Source: Seriola aureovittata
Lineage: Eukaryota; Chordata; Actinopteri; Carangiformes; Carangidae
Assembly: GCF_021018895.1 (NCBI RefSeq)
Contig: NC_079365.1
Span: 21,130,001-21,194,000, forward strand
Length of the DNA stretch: 64,000 bases
Direction: 5' to 3'
The translations under genes and the position numbers were made by a program. Shown one piece after another: positions 32,710-45,930 of the stretch. Below the pieces are notes generated by a model. That model had not been told where the DNA came from, did no database searches, and worked only from the letters and a program-made list of their open reading frames with translations. Every line of letters starts with the position of its first letter. Position 1 is the stretch's first letter.

Positions 32710-32759
<50 letters not shown>
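32684..32759 (+). repeat. Imperfect (CA)n microsatellite
   Basis: CA dinucleotides with two TA-containing interruptions and one AAA. Confidence 0.93.
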
Positions 32760-32760
<1 letters not shown>

Positions 32761-32924
32761 TGTTATTTCACATACCACTACTTATTATTTATTGTATTGT
32801 GTCTTTTCATTTGTTGTTCATGTGTAACTTTTTTGCTCTATCGAAAGATGCACACTTCAGAAAGAAAGAGAAGAAAGGGTTTGGTTGTAATTAATGGCTT
32901 TGTTAATGGTTACACAAATAGTCT

Positions 32925-33065
32925 TTAGGGAAATATGCTCATTTGCTTTCTTGGTGAGAGTTGGATGAGAAGATGAAAACCACTTTTATATCTGTAAAGT
33001 AAGCTACTGCCAGCTGCTATTATCTTACTTTATTTCAAAGACTGGAACCAGGGCTATGGTGGTGA
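32925..33065 (+). repeat. Dispersed repeat family C, copy 1
   Basis: GGGAAATATGCTCATTTGC, TTTCTTGGTGAGAGTTGGAT, GAGAAGATGAAAACCAC, CTACTGCCAGCTGC and GACTGGAACCAGGGC match in order a very common percomorph repeat (recognised from memory). Opposite-strand fragments occur at about 49670-49740 and 59285-59400. Confidence 0.6.
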
Positions 33066-34689
33066 TTGTCACTTGACAAGGGCTTTGGTTGTTGTTGCGT
33101 TTACAAGAGGTTATAATACCCCCACTAAGCAGCGCTACGTCTTCAAGGCAGACTGGAGGTGAGTGACTCGCAAAGATTTGCCAGGGCTAGCTGGTTAGCG
33201 TGCTAAATTCAGAAGAAAAAAAGACATGATACAGAAAAGAGTTAATATTGGTGTTGTGTTGATTTTGAATCTCTTGGCAAGTGAAGGAATTAAGTTTGAT
33301 AACATCCATTTAAAGTTTGCTAATGTTAGCTACTAGCCACACCATGGACCATGTGTAAGTCTCCAACTACAAACCCCCCCAGTTTGTTGAATTAAGAAAT
33401 TATGTATTTTATTGCTTATGAATTCAGCTTTACATATGAAAGATGAAGTGTACATTATTTATTCTTTCAGATGAGTCGGACTTACTTTAATAAGTGAAAT
33501 CTGGTCCAGATGCCCTGCAGTCCACTGGAGGGTCCTGATAAGAAATCAGAGCTAAACAGAAAAGTGTGAAGCCAGAGGAGGATAAACACCAGCCACCAGC
33601 TCAAAGATACATTAAATAAAGATATTGGTGACAAATCCACTAAAATGTGGCACAGTACACAATGATACCTGGTCTTTTTGATATCACAATATTTCAAAGA
33701 TTTCACCTCTCTTTGTCTGGTAAAGAAAGCTCCTTGTATGGCTTCCTGATTCATGACCTGTACAGTTTGTGATGACAGGAGAACACTGAAAAATCAATGG
33801 CAATGTGTTTAAGAACCAAAGCGGCAGCCGCTCTTCGGGGACCTTCCTGTGTCTGTTGGCTTGAGTTCCAGTCAATTACTCTTTGGTGATAACATCTCAG
33901 CAAATCCGTGTCTGACTGGAGATCGAGCTTAATGCCTCTGACTGTGAATGACAAATGGCTCACATCATCTCACCTTGGAGCCTTCGTGAAGTGGTTTCAT
34001 CACGCTCATGAGACAAAAATAAAAAGATGCAGATGCTAAACAGGTTGTAGCCTGTTTGTTTTAAGCATAGCATCTACACAGGAGAAAAAAAAAAAAAAAC
34101 TAAACATATTCAACCCAGGACAAGACTGAGAGAGGCATGGTCGTAGCTCTGTGAGGCTGTTTGACAGTTACCAGCAGCTCTTGCTCAGTGATCTTTCTTC
34201 TTTTTCATTAAATTAGAGCAGTTAATAACAAAAGATCACAGATTGATTGTGTACTATAACAGTAAGGACACTGCATGATCTCATTATTTATTCATCCATA
34301 ACTGAATTTTTGTAACCAGATCCTCTGCTTTTTTCTTCCACTGTGATGTTTTTTTAATCGCTCATCCTCCTTTCTCGTCTGCAATGTCCTGATTTCTATT
34401 GTCAGGTAAAACCCACTCAGTTTTTTTTTTCTGCCATATTTGCAGTTGGAGCATCTTTTTAGTTTTCATTGCAAATCATATTTGAATTCTTTTTCCTGGA
34501 AAATGAGAGGCTGATGTTTTTCATTCCAGCAGCTAAGCGTATGTCCCCTAACTCATCCACTGAAAATGTCAATAGCTCATTAGAGGAGGCCGTCCTCTCT
34601 CCTTGTCTCTCTCGGTCTGCCATGGGCTTTTTTCATTATTACCTCATTCTCCCCCCTGTGCACCAGCTCCCACATGTCTGCAGCACCAT

Positions 34690-34691
<2 letters not shown>

Positions 34692-34737
<46 letters not shown>
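34692..34737 (+). repeat. (GT)n microsatellite
   Basis: About 23 uninterrupted GT units. Confidence 0.95.
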
Positions 34738-34742
<5 letters not shown>

Positions 34743-37700
34743 TGTTGACGTATCTGTGTGTTCGTGTCTATGTGCCTAGTCATTAGAGAGGAGGTGATGG
34801 CGGCTGTGGTGTTAGTGATGTTTCAATATCAATTCTCTCCAAGGCCCGACTCTGCTGCTCCCCCTCTTTGCTAATCTAACCTCGTCCTCGCCCCCTGTGA
34901 TAAAGTAGCAGGTCATTGGCCTCTATAGATATTCATGGTGCTGGTGAGGAGACTTAATGTATATTCTCTGTCACCACATTCACCCAAGGATTTAATCAGC
35001 AGTGGTTTTCTTTTCTTTTTCATTCTTTTTGAATTGTTTTTCACAAATGTGAGTGCCCTTATTAGTCAGTGGGAAGAATATCTAATAGTAGTGTTATTTA
35101 TATATTTACTTGTTTTTTGTGTAATTTTTAAATTTTTTTTTAATCTTAGATATTCTTTATTTTATTTTGAGGTTTTAAGGCGGGGGATGGTGATGATGGT
35201 GGAGTAAGGTGGTTAGGAAATGTCACCAAGGAGGAGAAGGCATTGATAAAATTGGAGACAGACAATACCATGTATGTGGTTATACTATATCGTCTTGCTG
35301 CATCTGTGCAGTGTTCATCTTTGAAGGATGTAAATGGGTAATGTGTGTGGTTTCTTTGAAACACAGTTTAGGTTATTTATTTGCACTGATAACAAAACAC
35401 TAAAAAACACATCCACAATATACAAGATTCACAAATTGTTTCACAAATAAAAATAGTCACCAAATGTCATGTTGAATCCCATCAAGGCTAAAAACTATGC
35501 ATGCACACATTTCCATGTCCTGGTTCCATGTTTGGTCTTGCACAATACATGTAACCAGCCGGCCAATGTGTGTGCTTTGACCCTGGGTTGATTCTCAAAG
35601 ACAGAAACACAGTCTTCATGAAGCAGCTGCGGACATCCGGCCAATTTGCACACGCAGAAACCGAGCACAGAGTCTGCCTGTCAGTACATATTTTACATGC
35701 TAGTCATGTAGTCTTTCTTCATTCAACCAAAAATTGAAGTGACACATGCCACAGTGACAGCAGAACAGAGTACATAGTCTCTGTGCTATAATCCACCTTG
35801 AACTGGAGTCAGGGCTGCAGAGAACACTGCCATTGATCTAAAACCCCAACAAAGGAGCAGAGGGTCGCTTATATTATCACCTGGGCTTGAATTATAAAGA
35901 TACTGAAGCATTTTTCCTCATGAGTGAAACCATTAAGGACACACATACACATACACTGTGGCAAATAGAGCTCTTGTCTGGTGATGAAACCCTTTCCCTC
36001 TCTTCTGGGTGGCTCGTGGAGGAGAGGTTCACCCCTCCACGGTGTGATGGCCACTTTCCGCCTGCAGTTACGTTTATGGGCCGACATTGAAGGGGAAAAA
36101 ACGTCAGGGACAATGGAAAAACAAAGGTGGGGGTTGGGGGGGACGGGTTTCCGCAAGTGTGGAGATGCAGCTTGGAGCATGAAATCAGAGCCACTGGAGA
36201 TGGCTGCTCTCTCATTGAATCCTGCTCTCCTGTTCTGCTGACTTGGGGGTTTGTGGCTGTAATGAATATCTTGCCTGGGATTGTGGAGGCTTCCCTGGGC
36301 TGCTCTGTATTCAGCTGCAGCTCAACACAAGGTAGACTCTATGGCTCTACGGGTGGATGGTTGGACCCTTGATGAAATTCATTGCTTGTGTGAAAGAGGT
36401 TTTATTGTGCGCTGGCTGGGTTTCATAATCTGCTCTTGGTGCACAGTTGAGATAAATCATCCCGCAGAAAATCATTCGGAGGTATAATTGCTTACGCATC
36501 CAGTCCTCACCTGGGCTTTGCCATTTAGTTACACTGTGCCTTTGGTGAAATGAGAAGAAAAACACCAGCAAATGTGTAATAAGGTGAAAAAACATAATGA
36601 GACGTTTGTCCTTCAGGGCGTAAAAAGGTTGCTTTTCAAAACTGAATGTCTTTTTGAAAATATTCCTCAATGAGATGCTCTCTTTTATCACCAACACTCA
36701 TTAATGCCTTCTGATTATTTTCAGTCAATGCTTTAGCTTTTTGCTGCCGAGACCCACCATGTATTCCAATTTCCAGTTGTGCTAATGTTATTAAAATAGT
36801 AAATTAAACCTTCACTAACTGCTATAGTTGGTTTGGAGGGCTAAAAAAAGACAAACAAAACATGAGCAAAAATGTAAATAACGTGTTGGTCTGCTGTACA
36901 ATGTAAGCTGCTAATGTTAGCATGTCTGGCTAACTAGCAGTAGTACCCCCAAGTTGTACTACCAAGTCCAAGGAGTATTTAATTGAATATTATTTTATAG
37001 GATTACATTTAGAAAAAGGAAACAATGCAGACAGTAAGGAAACAGAGTCAAAGTCTCATTACTTCAAAAAAAAAAAAAAAATCAGTGCGGAATAGTGTTA
37101 AACAACTGAATTTCACAACAAATCAAACTGACAATAAAACAATAAAACAAAGATGATGTTTTTTTTTTTTCTTCCCATAATCTGACTGGGGAAATCCATT
37201 TATACAAAATCCATCGCTGGACTCTTGAGTCTCTGCCAGAGTGGGAGGAAGAGGAGGTTTCGGCCAACTGGCTTCTCATCACAGAGCTTCTTCATCATCA
37301 CCACTCCTCCACACACATGTGCAAGGACACACATGGACACATGCACACAATAACGAGAATGCCGCCTCCTCGTCCCCATGTGGTTCTCTACTACACAACC
37401 CGAGATGAATGAACTGAGCATGGAGCTGCTTATTGGAGCATGATTACACACTCAAGGACCCACAGCTAAATATCACCCAGATGAACAGCCATTTCCCCAC
37501 AACAATAGCTAATTGAACACAGTACCCTGCTTCTCAAAGACTGTGTCGGGGGGCTAGTGAAGAGCTGCAGGTTCATATTTCTTTCAAATAGGACTCTTAA
37601 GATCTGAGCATCCACAGCTGCTGCCTGAGTTAAGTGGCCTGAGTGGCGCTAATTTCCTGCAGTATAACAAAGGCTGGATAAAATGCTGCTGATTCATCAC

Positions 37701-38387
37701 AAGTGGCAACAATTTTGATCGATGATCCTGTCAGATCACAAGGATACACACATGCACACGCACACAAGTTACAAATTACACAATTCACACGAGTGAATAA
37801 CCCTGGTTAATTACCATAAACACACTGTGAGTCAACCCAAAATCATGTTTCTATACAACTAAACTACAACAGCAAATGTGCTTTGTATAAAACTTAATTG
37901 CAACAGGGTTGTGTTTTTTTATAAACATAATGGGGATATGTTGTATGTTTGTGTATTTGGCAAGTGACAAATATGATGATATTGAACATATCAGTAAAAT
38001 GTTCACCAACATATCTCATCTTGCAGAACAATATCCCCAGTCTCTGGTATGACAGACGTGCACCTTGTACACCTGTCATCCATCTCAACCACCCCCGGGC
38101 GACTCCAGCCAGCAATTATGTTTCCTACAAAACGCAATTGCTGATGCAATTTAGTTGTATAGAAATGTAATTCCTAGGGAGACAGTGTTGTGTGAGCAGA
38201 TGCTGAAATGAAAATGTGGCCACAATGATGATGCATGTGTGTAGAGGGTGAAAAAACAATGGCCTCTTGAAGATCACTACGGGCCAAGACATGCCAGCTG
38301 TACGACATAAATACAGCACATTAGCGTATATAAGAGAGCTGCTTTCTGGATGCATCCAAATGGCAATGTTGGGTAGATTGGTCAGTC

Positions 38388-38520
38388 CACTGCTTTGGTT
38401 CAGACTGAAATAGCTCAATAACTATGGAATGGATTGCTATGAAATATTGTACAGACATTAATAATGTGAGCGTGAGCAGCGCTGTGCCTAACAGTGGCTG
38501 TAGATCTTAGTCCCGTTAAA
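38388..38520 (+). repeat. Dispersed repeat family B, copy
   Basis: CAGTCCACTGCTTTGGTTCA, GACTGAAATAGCTCAATAAC, TATGGAATGGATTGCTATGA and AATATTGTACAGACATT, then CGCTGTGCCTAACAGTGGCT, follow the order of family B with an internal deletion. Confidence 0.6.
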
Positions 38521-39603
38521 TGTGGGTTGAAATGATTGTATTCCACCTCCTATTGGTCACAGGACACAAATAGAAAGCCATGTTTTCACAATAGTAAGAT
38601 CCAGCAGAAATTAAAAATGTGACAAGTTACTTATGATTTTTTTTTGTGATTACTTTTTTGTTTGCACGATAAATGAATGTGTTAAAACTGGTTTATTTAA
38701 CTTCTTTAGCTTCTTAATTTATTGGCAGAGATAAAACAGAACACTGAGCAGTATTTATAATCTAAGTTTATTTCCACTTTGTACAAAAAAAAAGGTACAC
38801 AGGGTTTTATGGAAGAACATTTAACATTTCTCCACAGCTCCATTCTGAGTAAGTGAGCCAGAGGCAGTTTCACTAAATCACTGCCCATATCAGGAGTCTG
38901 GTTATGTAGCAATTTAATCACAGCACTAGTAAATTTTATGAAGTTAATAAAATTTCAGATATTGTTGATTTATGGGGGGAAATTATATTTAATTTCTTGA
39001 GAACATGGCAATGATGGGATCTCAAAACCTGCCCAAGTAATCTCTTGTCTGTGTCACTGGACTCCATCAACCAAAGCTTGAACCTCTGCAAACATATTAT
39101 TGTGAAGATATTTCTTGTTGCAAACGATGTGACCCTTTAATGTGCAGACTTATTGTAAGTAGAATTTGAATCAAAGCAGCACGTAAATAGTTTTGATTGT
39201 TTACATGAAGACCACTTGTTTCTAAAGGTCTAATGCATCAGATATGTTGCTTACACTCTACAGGGAACACGTAAAATCCCAGTCTCAGAAATCACCAAAG
39301 AAAACAACCAAATCCTCTCTGACACAACAAACATTAGCCATGATAAGCTTCACAGCTGAAGTACTTGTTGCAGAGCTGTTGCAGTGGATTGCATAACGCG
39401 GGAGTTGCTGTTATTATATCCCGCTGTCCCACTGTAGCTCAGTTACTAATGGGAATACAGCTTTGATATCAGAGCCCAGCATGTCGTCTGAATGTTTGGA
39501 CACATCGCATCGAGGTGTAGCAAATCTGCTTCCATGGAGTCAACCTGGCAACATCAGGCCCCCTCTCTGAGTGTGTAATAACTCTGGAGATCCCTGCTGT
39601 TTA

Positions 39604-39610
39604 GTGTGTG

Positions 39611-39650
<40 letters not shown>

Positions 39651-39664
39651 CAGACAGAGAGACA
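39604..39664 (+). repeat. (TG)n(AG)n compound microsatellite
   Basis: TG units up to about 39640, then GAGAGAGA and CAGACAGAGAGACAG. Confidence 0.92.
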
Positions 39665-39816
39665 GTGAGGTGCTAAATGCCACTGAAAAATTCAGTTCTG
39701 ATACACGTGTGTATCGCTATACAAAGGCGGTGTGCACTCATGCACTGATGAGTGTGTTGTGTGTTAAGTTTAACATCTAGAAACTGCTAAATCAACTAAT
39801 AGCATACAGAACAGCT

Positions 39817-39817
<1 letters not shown>

Positions 39818-39894
<77 letters not shown>

Positions 39895-39913
39895 CATAGA
39901 TAGATAGATAGAT
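39818..39913 (+). repeat. (TAGA)n tetranucleotide microsatellite
   Basis: About 24 GATA/TAGA units over 96 bases with one TACA interruption. Confidence 0.96.
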
Positions 39914-40524
39914 GTGGGTTCAGGTGAGCTTGCTGCTCCTTCTGGGTGGCTTGAAGGACGATACTGGCTGGTTTGAGCCTCCAGGGCCTCCTGTCAATCT
40001 GTCGACTCCCATCACATCTTTATCTTAATAATGATGAGATACGGGTGCTGTGCGGGCTGAGGTCCTCTGATGCATTCATTCATTCTGGCAGGCAGACTTC
40101 GACTTCTGCACGCACATACACACCTGGGCACACGTACAGAAGCAATAACGTGTGGCATTGTAGCGCAGTGCCCTCTTGTACTGTTGCTCTCTCTATGATG
40201 TTTTATATATTTAGACATTTTCATTTTTTGAAAAGCTTTAATTGGTTGAAAACTGACCTTGGGGAAACATATTATGAACACAAGGTCCGGTCACTCAGCT
40301 ATTCCTGGAGCTTTTCATTGTATCCTATGGCCTTCTTCAGGAAAGGAGCACGTTCCATTAACTTAAAATAGCATTGAATTTGCATTGAATAACTACATAC
40401 ATGCATTGTTGAGATGTTTAGATGTTACAGTAGTTTTAGTACCTCTTTTTAAAAAAAAAAGTATTTTAAATCTTCTTAACTCCTTATTTTTAATGTATTT
40501 CCATGCCTATGAAAACTTTGATTT

Positions 40525-40568
40525 GCCTTGTGTCTGAATGGTGCTATATAAATAAACTTGCCTTATGA
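40525..40568 (+). repeat. LINE-like 3' tail fragment
   Basis: CTTGTGTCTGAATGGTGCTA, TATAAATAAACTTGCCTTAT resembles the GCGCTATATAAATAAA-type 3' end of several fish non-LTR elements. No reverse transcriptase sequence is present nearby. Confidence 0.45.
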
Positions 40569-42524
40569 TGGTGCTCAATCAGAACTTATTATCGTACATG
40601 AGTGTCTGAATTAAATTCCATGGCAACCCATCCGGATTAGCTGTGTAGATCTTCTGTACTAACCAGCATCCATAGCATAACTTAAAAATCTGATCATAAC
40701 AATGATAGTTTGCATGTAAACACACTCTCACACCAAAATACTAAAACAGCATCAAAGCTAAAACAGCTCATTCATAACTTCTATCTTGTTTTGGGATGAA
40801 CTTTATAACTTTGAAAAACACTCTCAAGCAAAACAATTGCAGACTGTACAACCGTGTGCACATGAAGCTGACAGCGAGATTCACTTAACAAAATAAAATC
40901 ACGAAACAAATGCTGCTGCTTGTTAGACGATACTGGGGTTTTGTTAACAGTGAGGACGTGCTCTGGGCAATTCTAATGGGACACACACATTTTCTGGTTC
41001 AGACATTGCAGCTGTAAAGAAAGCTCATTTGGATGTCAAAGCACAAAGCGGCTCTGGCTCCGCTGGGGGAAATCCCTGATTAGTGGCTGTGTTGTCTGGT
41101 TTCATGAGAGTGGGTTGTTAATGTTAACAAATGTAAATTGGCTGCAGTGGTCATGAGGGGGAAACTTGATTTCTTTCCTTGTTTGGATTTTTTTTTTTTT
41201 TGTAGTGGGCCAGATGAGCATATGAATGCTTCTTTGCCTTTCAGTGCGTGCACGTGTCTCTGCCGAAGACGCACTGATGTTTAAAACTGTGTCATCTGGT
41301 ACGATCATCAGAGCACAGCGAAATGCCTTAAGGACCATCACCAACATCACCACCAAGAGAGATTAAACTCACTACTTGAAAGAAAGCAATGCACCGTCCA
41401 GTTCCTCTTAAAAAGAAAATTGAGTCTTTGCCTGAATTACCACTTTTGTTTGGCATTTGCCTCGTTAAAGACTAATACAAGTGAACTTGAAAGAGGTTTG
41501 GATGAAAAACAAAGAGCAGCACAGACCCCTCATCATTTTCTCTGAGCCTCTGGGCTTTGAGTTTATGGCCTGAGTTCCTGCTTTGTAAATAAACACCAAA
41601 CATCCGCTGCTCTGCTTTACTTCACCAGAGGGAAAATTTCAGCGTGTGTGTTCAGTGAACGTGAATCTGTGCTTGTACATCTGCACGCGAGTAAAGTTTG
41701 GGACTATTTGTGGGTCTGATTAATAATTTAGTTGATGTATGCATCTATTAGTCTGTTTGTGTTGTTTGTGTGCATATAAGCATTTTGGGTTTGCTTTGTG
41801 TGTTTGCGTGTGTGTGGTTTCCTTGTAGAATAATGGAAGTAATTTTACAGACAGGCACCAAAATACATTCAATGGATCCATTTTTAAAAGGACTTGTCAT
41901 GTTTAACACTTCCTGTCCCTCCTTTTCAAAACAAGATATGTTAATAGCAACAATTACATCTGTCAGTGTCCTATTATTATTCACATATACTGTATGCTCT
42001 TGCTAAGTAATTGTTTTTGGACTGAAAATGACAAAATGACACAACATTTATGCAAGAGTGTGTGCACAACAGGGAGCACTCTGCGTGAGGAACAATGTGT
42101 GTGTCTGTCATTCATTTTACAACGTTGCAGCTCAGCTACAGCTGTGAGCAAGACGACAGGCTCCATTTAATTCAGACACAGAGGCTGGAGGAGCTTTGTA
42201 AGGGGGAGGGGAGGGAGCAGCCACGGGGTATTTTACACACTGTCACATGTCCTCTCTGCACTTTGCGCTGCCATCGCCTTTCTCTCCTCCAGTGTTGTTG
42301 GAGACATGATGAGCATTGAGAGAGCCCCATCTGCCGCAGCATCCAAAAAGAACACACAAATGGTATCAGACAGCTTTATCAATGACGAATCAGGTATTTA
42401 TAAAAAACACAGCAAGGTGTGAGGAAGGATAACAAACAGACGCATCATCAATCATAGAGTAGGATGGCATTGTCTCCAGCGCTCAGGTGCCATTTTTACT
42501 AGATGTTAGACAATAAGAGGTTGA

Positions 42525-42735
42525 CAATGGGGAGTACTCAGATCCTTTACTACAGGAAAAGTAAAAGATATCAAATATAAAACATACTCCATCACAAGTA
42601 AAAGCCCTTCATTCAAAATAGTATTATATTGGTCCTTTTCATACCATATTATTATTATAATAATTAGTAGTAGTATTAGAAGTAGTGTATCTTGCTTTAT
42701 TCTTTCTGATGTCTTGACACATAAGAGATGTTGAA
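42525..42735 (+). repeat. Dispersed repeat family D, copy 1
   Basis: GTACTCAGATCCTTTACTAC, AGTAAAAGATATCAAATA, ACTCCATCACAAGTAAAAGC and TTCATTCAAAATAGTAT follow a common percomorph repeat. A second copy is at 53065-53285. Confidence 0.6.
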
Positions 42736-42764
42736 ATGTTGCAGCTGTTCAGCATGTAACAGAT

Positions 42765-43035
42765 TTTTAAGACGGCAACTAATACTTTCATTAATGATTA
42801 ATCTACTGATCATTTTATTAATTAAATGTTTAGTCTATAAAATGTGAGTAAAAATGTCCATCACTGTGTGCTCCTTTGTACAAGTGGCCACGTGAAATTG
42901 CTTCCAACATCAAAACATATTCAGTGTACTGTGATACTAAACAGAGCAAACACCAAATTCTCACATTTGAGAAGCTGGAACCACGAAAAACTCAAGAAAA
43001 TGACTTAAATGATGACTAATGGACTAATTGCTCAA
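42765..43035 (+). repeat. Dispersed repeat family A, copy 5
   Basis: GGCAACTAATACTTTCATTA, TTAGTCTATAAAATGTGAG, CAAAACATATTCAGTGTACT, CACATTTGAGAAGCTGGAAC and AATGACTTAAATGATGACTA appear in family order. This is one of the longest copies. Confidence 0.7.
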
Positions 43036-43511
43036 GCTCAACTACATAATATACTATCGGTTAGTTCAAGCTATAGTAATGTATCATAGTTAAGTAACCA
43101 CAGACTATAGTTGTCAAATTAAACATACGGTAGTTGGGTAAAAAACATGACACTTGCCTCTGAAATGTATTGGAACAAAAGTATAACATGGCCTGGCTGA
43201 AATTGAAGTACTTTGTTTTTCCCTTACATGAGGTTAACAAGGGAATGGGCTCTTTGTGAAGCAACTACTGTATGTGTGAGTAATGTGTTAAAAACACAAC
43301 GTAAATATGAATGCACTCCAGTGTTGACTCTGGGAACAGATGGATAGATGATTTGAGCCGGTAAATGTCCGTCAACAGCAACACTGTGACGCTCTGTCTG
43401 CTGCACACAAGCTCAACTGTGTTGTCATGTGGCCCCGAGGAGCAACTGGTTAATTAAACCAGTAGGACAGTCTGTAACACTACGAGTCCCTGGGGGCGAG
43501 CTGACTTCACT

Positions 43512-43512
<1 letters not shown>

Positions 43513-43549
<37 letters not shown>
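43513..43549 (+). repeat. (CA)n microsatellite
   Basis: About 18 CA units. A shorter CA/CG-rich run follows at about 43572-43595. Confidence 0.93.
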
Positions 43550-43550
<1 letters not shown>

Positions 43551-43939
43551 ACACGCACAGGCATTCAGAGAACACACACACACGCACGCGCACACTCGGG
43601 GCATCTCAGGTCAGGTGAGGCTTAAATATTTATTTTTTAACTCACAAAGGGATGCAGACAAAAACCTTAAAGCTTAAATGTACAGGGAAAAGGACACCTG
43701 AGAGGGGTTTTTAACTGTGAAATCTTAGCGTTTATCTCCATTAAGACTCCCTTGTGCTCAGGAGAAATAAAAATGCCTGTGAGGCATCTTTATCTGATAA
43801 TAGATGTGCTTCATGATTGCCCACTGCTGCTATTTTTAGCTCTTTTAGAGTCTTGGTGCAGCAAAAAATTTCCTCCTTAAAATGAGGTAACCATTACAAT
43901 TTGAAAATTAAACAAAATAAGACATTTACTACTGAACTT

Positions 43940-44175
43940 TTCTTCAGTTGCTGTGTCCCAGTTCAGAGACTGCATCCTTTGGAAGATGCATTTGAAGACC
44001 GATTGCATCACAGCGGCACGACTAGGCTGTCCCATTTCGAAGGCTCCTTCAAATGTGGCTGACAAATGCGGCCTTTGCAGCAACGAAGGCCCCAACAGGT
44101 GGATCCTTCGTGGCTCTACCTGTCCCCAAGGTTCATTGCTTAATAAAGTCACTGCCCTCAGTTCAGCATGAGAGG
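43940..44175. repeat. MITE-like dispersed element
   Basis: It reads TTGCTGTGTCCCAGTTCAGA, GACTGCATCCTTTGGAAGAT, GACTAGGCTGTCCCATTTCG, AAGGCTCCTTC and GGCCCCAACAGGTGGATCCT. The phrase TGTCCCANTTC appears twice, next to GCATCCTTTGGAAG and GAAGGCTCCTTC. I recall such elements as non-autonomous DNA transposons in percomorphs. Terminal inverted repeats cannot be delimited confidently. Confidence 0.5.
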
Positions 44176-45404
44176 ATGAAGAAGTAGCGCTGATCAGAGG
44201 GCATATTCTAACCTCTTGTCTTCTAAACACAACAATGGCTGAAGCTCTTGGAAAGTAAACAGCTGTTCATTTTAATGTTGGCTATGGAGCAATAGCAAAA
44301 ACTTATATTGAATTTGAATCATGAAACTAAGGAACTTCCAGTGAAGCTTAACTACAGATAAGCATGCAATGTAGTAATTGCAATTCGGAGTCATGAAGAA
44401 TTGAATTATGAATTTTTATCAGTCTTTCTATGAGACTCTAGTGGATGTTTACATCTGTTTATGAAATATTATTCACTTACCTGCTACATCATTTCCCAGT
44501 TATTTCTTAAATACTCAAATATAAACTATATGGAATTAATGATAGCAACTTTCAACCAGAAAGTTTCATAAAATAAAGTGTTAATGAAATTTATTAATTT
44601 TATTCTGTCATGAACCAAAGTTTTAGACAAATGACATTTTTGACCTGATGATGGCTCTGAACGAGTTTGTGAATGGCTCACTAAAGTTATTACAGTTACA
44701 TTTTGAATTTTGCAATGTGATTTAATTTATATGTGGCATTCAGCATTGAGCTTGCCATCATGTAGCTCCATGCTAGTGGCAACTACACACACAGCACTTT
44801 ACATTTCACATATTTAATTAAATTGCGCTACAAGCAAGGACACATATTTCCTGACTCACTTTCTTGTGTAAAGAGGGCAACAGAAGCCTGCAGGTTTTTT
44901 TTTTTAAAAAAAGGGCTTGTGATGGAGATTTATATACCAACTGGCAAACACCGAGGCAGTGTATGAATGAGTAATACTCTCCCATGCTGAATACCACTGT
45001 GGTGCCTTTGAGCAAGTCACACAACAGTGCAGCACTGTGATGTTGCTGGGCAGCTACCATCGGCGAATGTTTGTAACTGACCTTAATTTTTTCTGTGGTT
45101 TCATTTGATTTCTGCGTCATTGCTGTTTTTCACCATCTGTGGCACAATGAAGCTCATATGACTCTCCTGATGTAGAAGATTGTAGGCAGATGGATTAACT
45201 AATTCCTTGGTTTGCTTTTAGAGATCCAGCAATCCCTATTGATCGAAAGACTGGTGCTGCAAACATACTGAATGGGCTTTTCACACCATTCACCATAGAC
45301 TTTTCACTGTCTGGATGTCAGAGGTCAAAAGCATAAATCACTGTGTTGTACTCAAGCATGAAGTCCATTTTGTACAGCAACAGTATCTGCATGGGTCTGG
45401 GGAT

Positions 45405-45930
45405 GGCAAAGTCACAGACATTCATGGTACATGATGAATCCTTCTGACTTAGCCCCTTGTGTTTCACTTCATGACCATAGACCTGCAAAACTAATGACCC
45501 ATCTAACCCTGTCCACAAAACATTACATTTATTGGGCTCTGACCCTAACTTCCATAAGTTTTGAAAGACACGTATTGCTGACCAGATTCATTTCTATCAA
45601 CATCATGGGGAAATGTTAAATAACAAGTAATATTAACATTTAGTATTGTTGATATGAAATGTATCAGAGAAATATTCACTGACAACATATTTCTCTTTTT
45701 TTTCAATAATATCCACTCGTGCATTAAAATGTTAACTCGCAGCCATTTAGCAAAAGTTAGCATGTGAGCATGAACTAAGATGGCAAATATAGTAAGTATA
45801 AACATTAGCATGTTTACATTGTACAGTGGGAGCGTATTAGCACGCTGGTGTTAGCATTCAGCTCAAAGCAATGCTGTGCCTGAGCACAGCATCACAGACT
45901 CATGGAGCATGTAGACTCTTGATCTTGTTA
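45405..45930 (+). repeat. Dispersed repeat family B, longest copy
   Basis: ACATGATGAATCCTTCTGAC, GACCTGCAAAACTAATGACC, GTTAGCATGTGAGCATGAAC, TAAGATGGCAAATATAG, GTTAGCATTCAGCTCAAAGC and GTAGACTCTTGATCTTGTT occur in the order of a widespread percomorph repeat rich in GTTAGCATG motifs. Confidence 0.65.
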
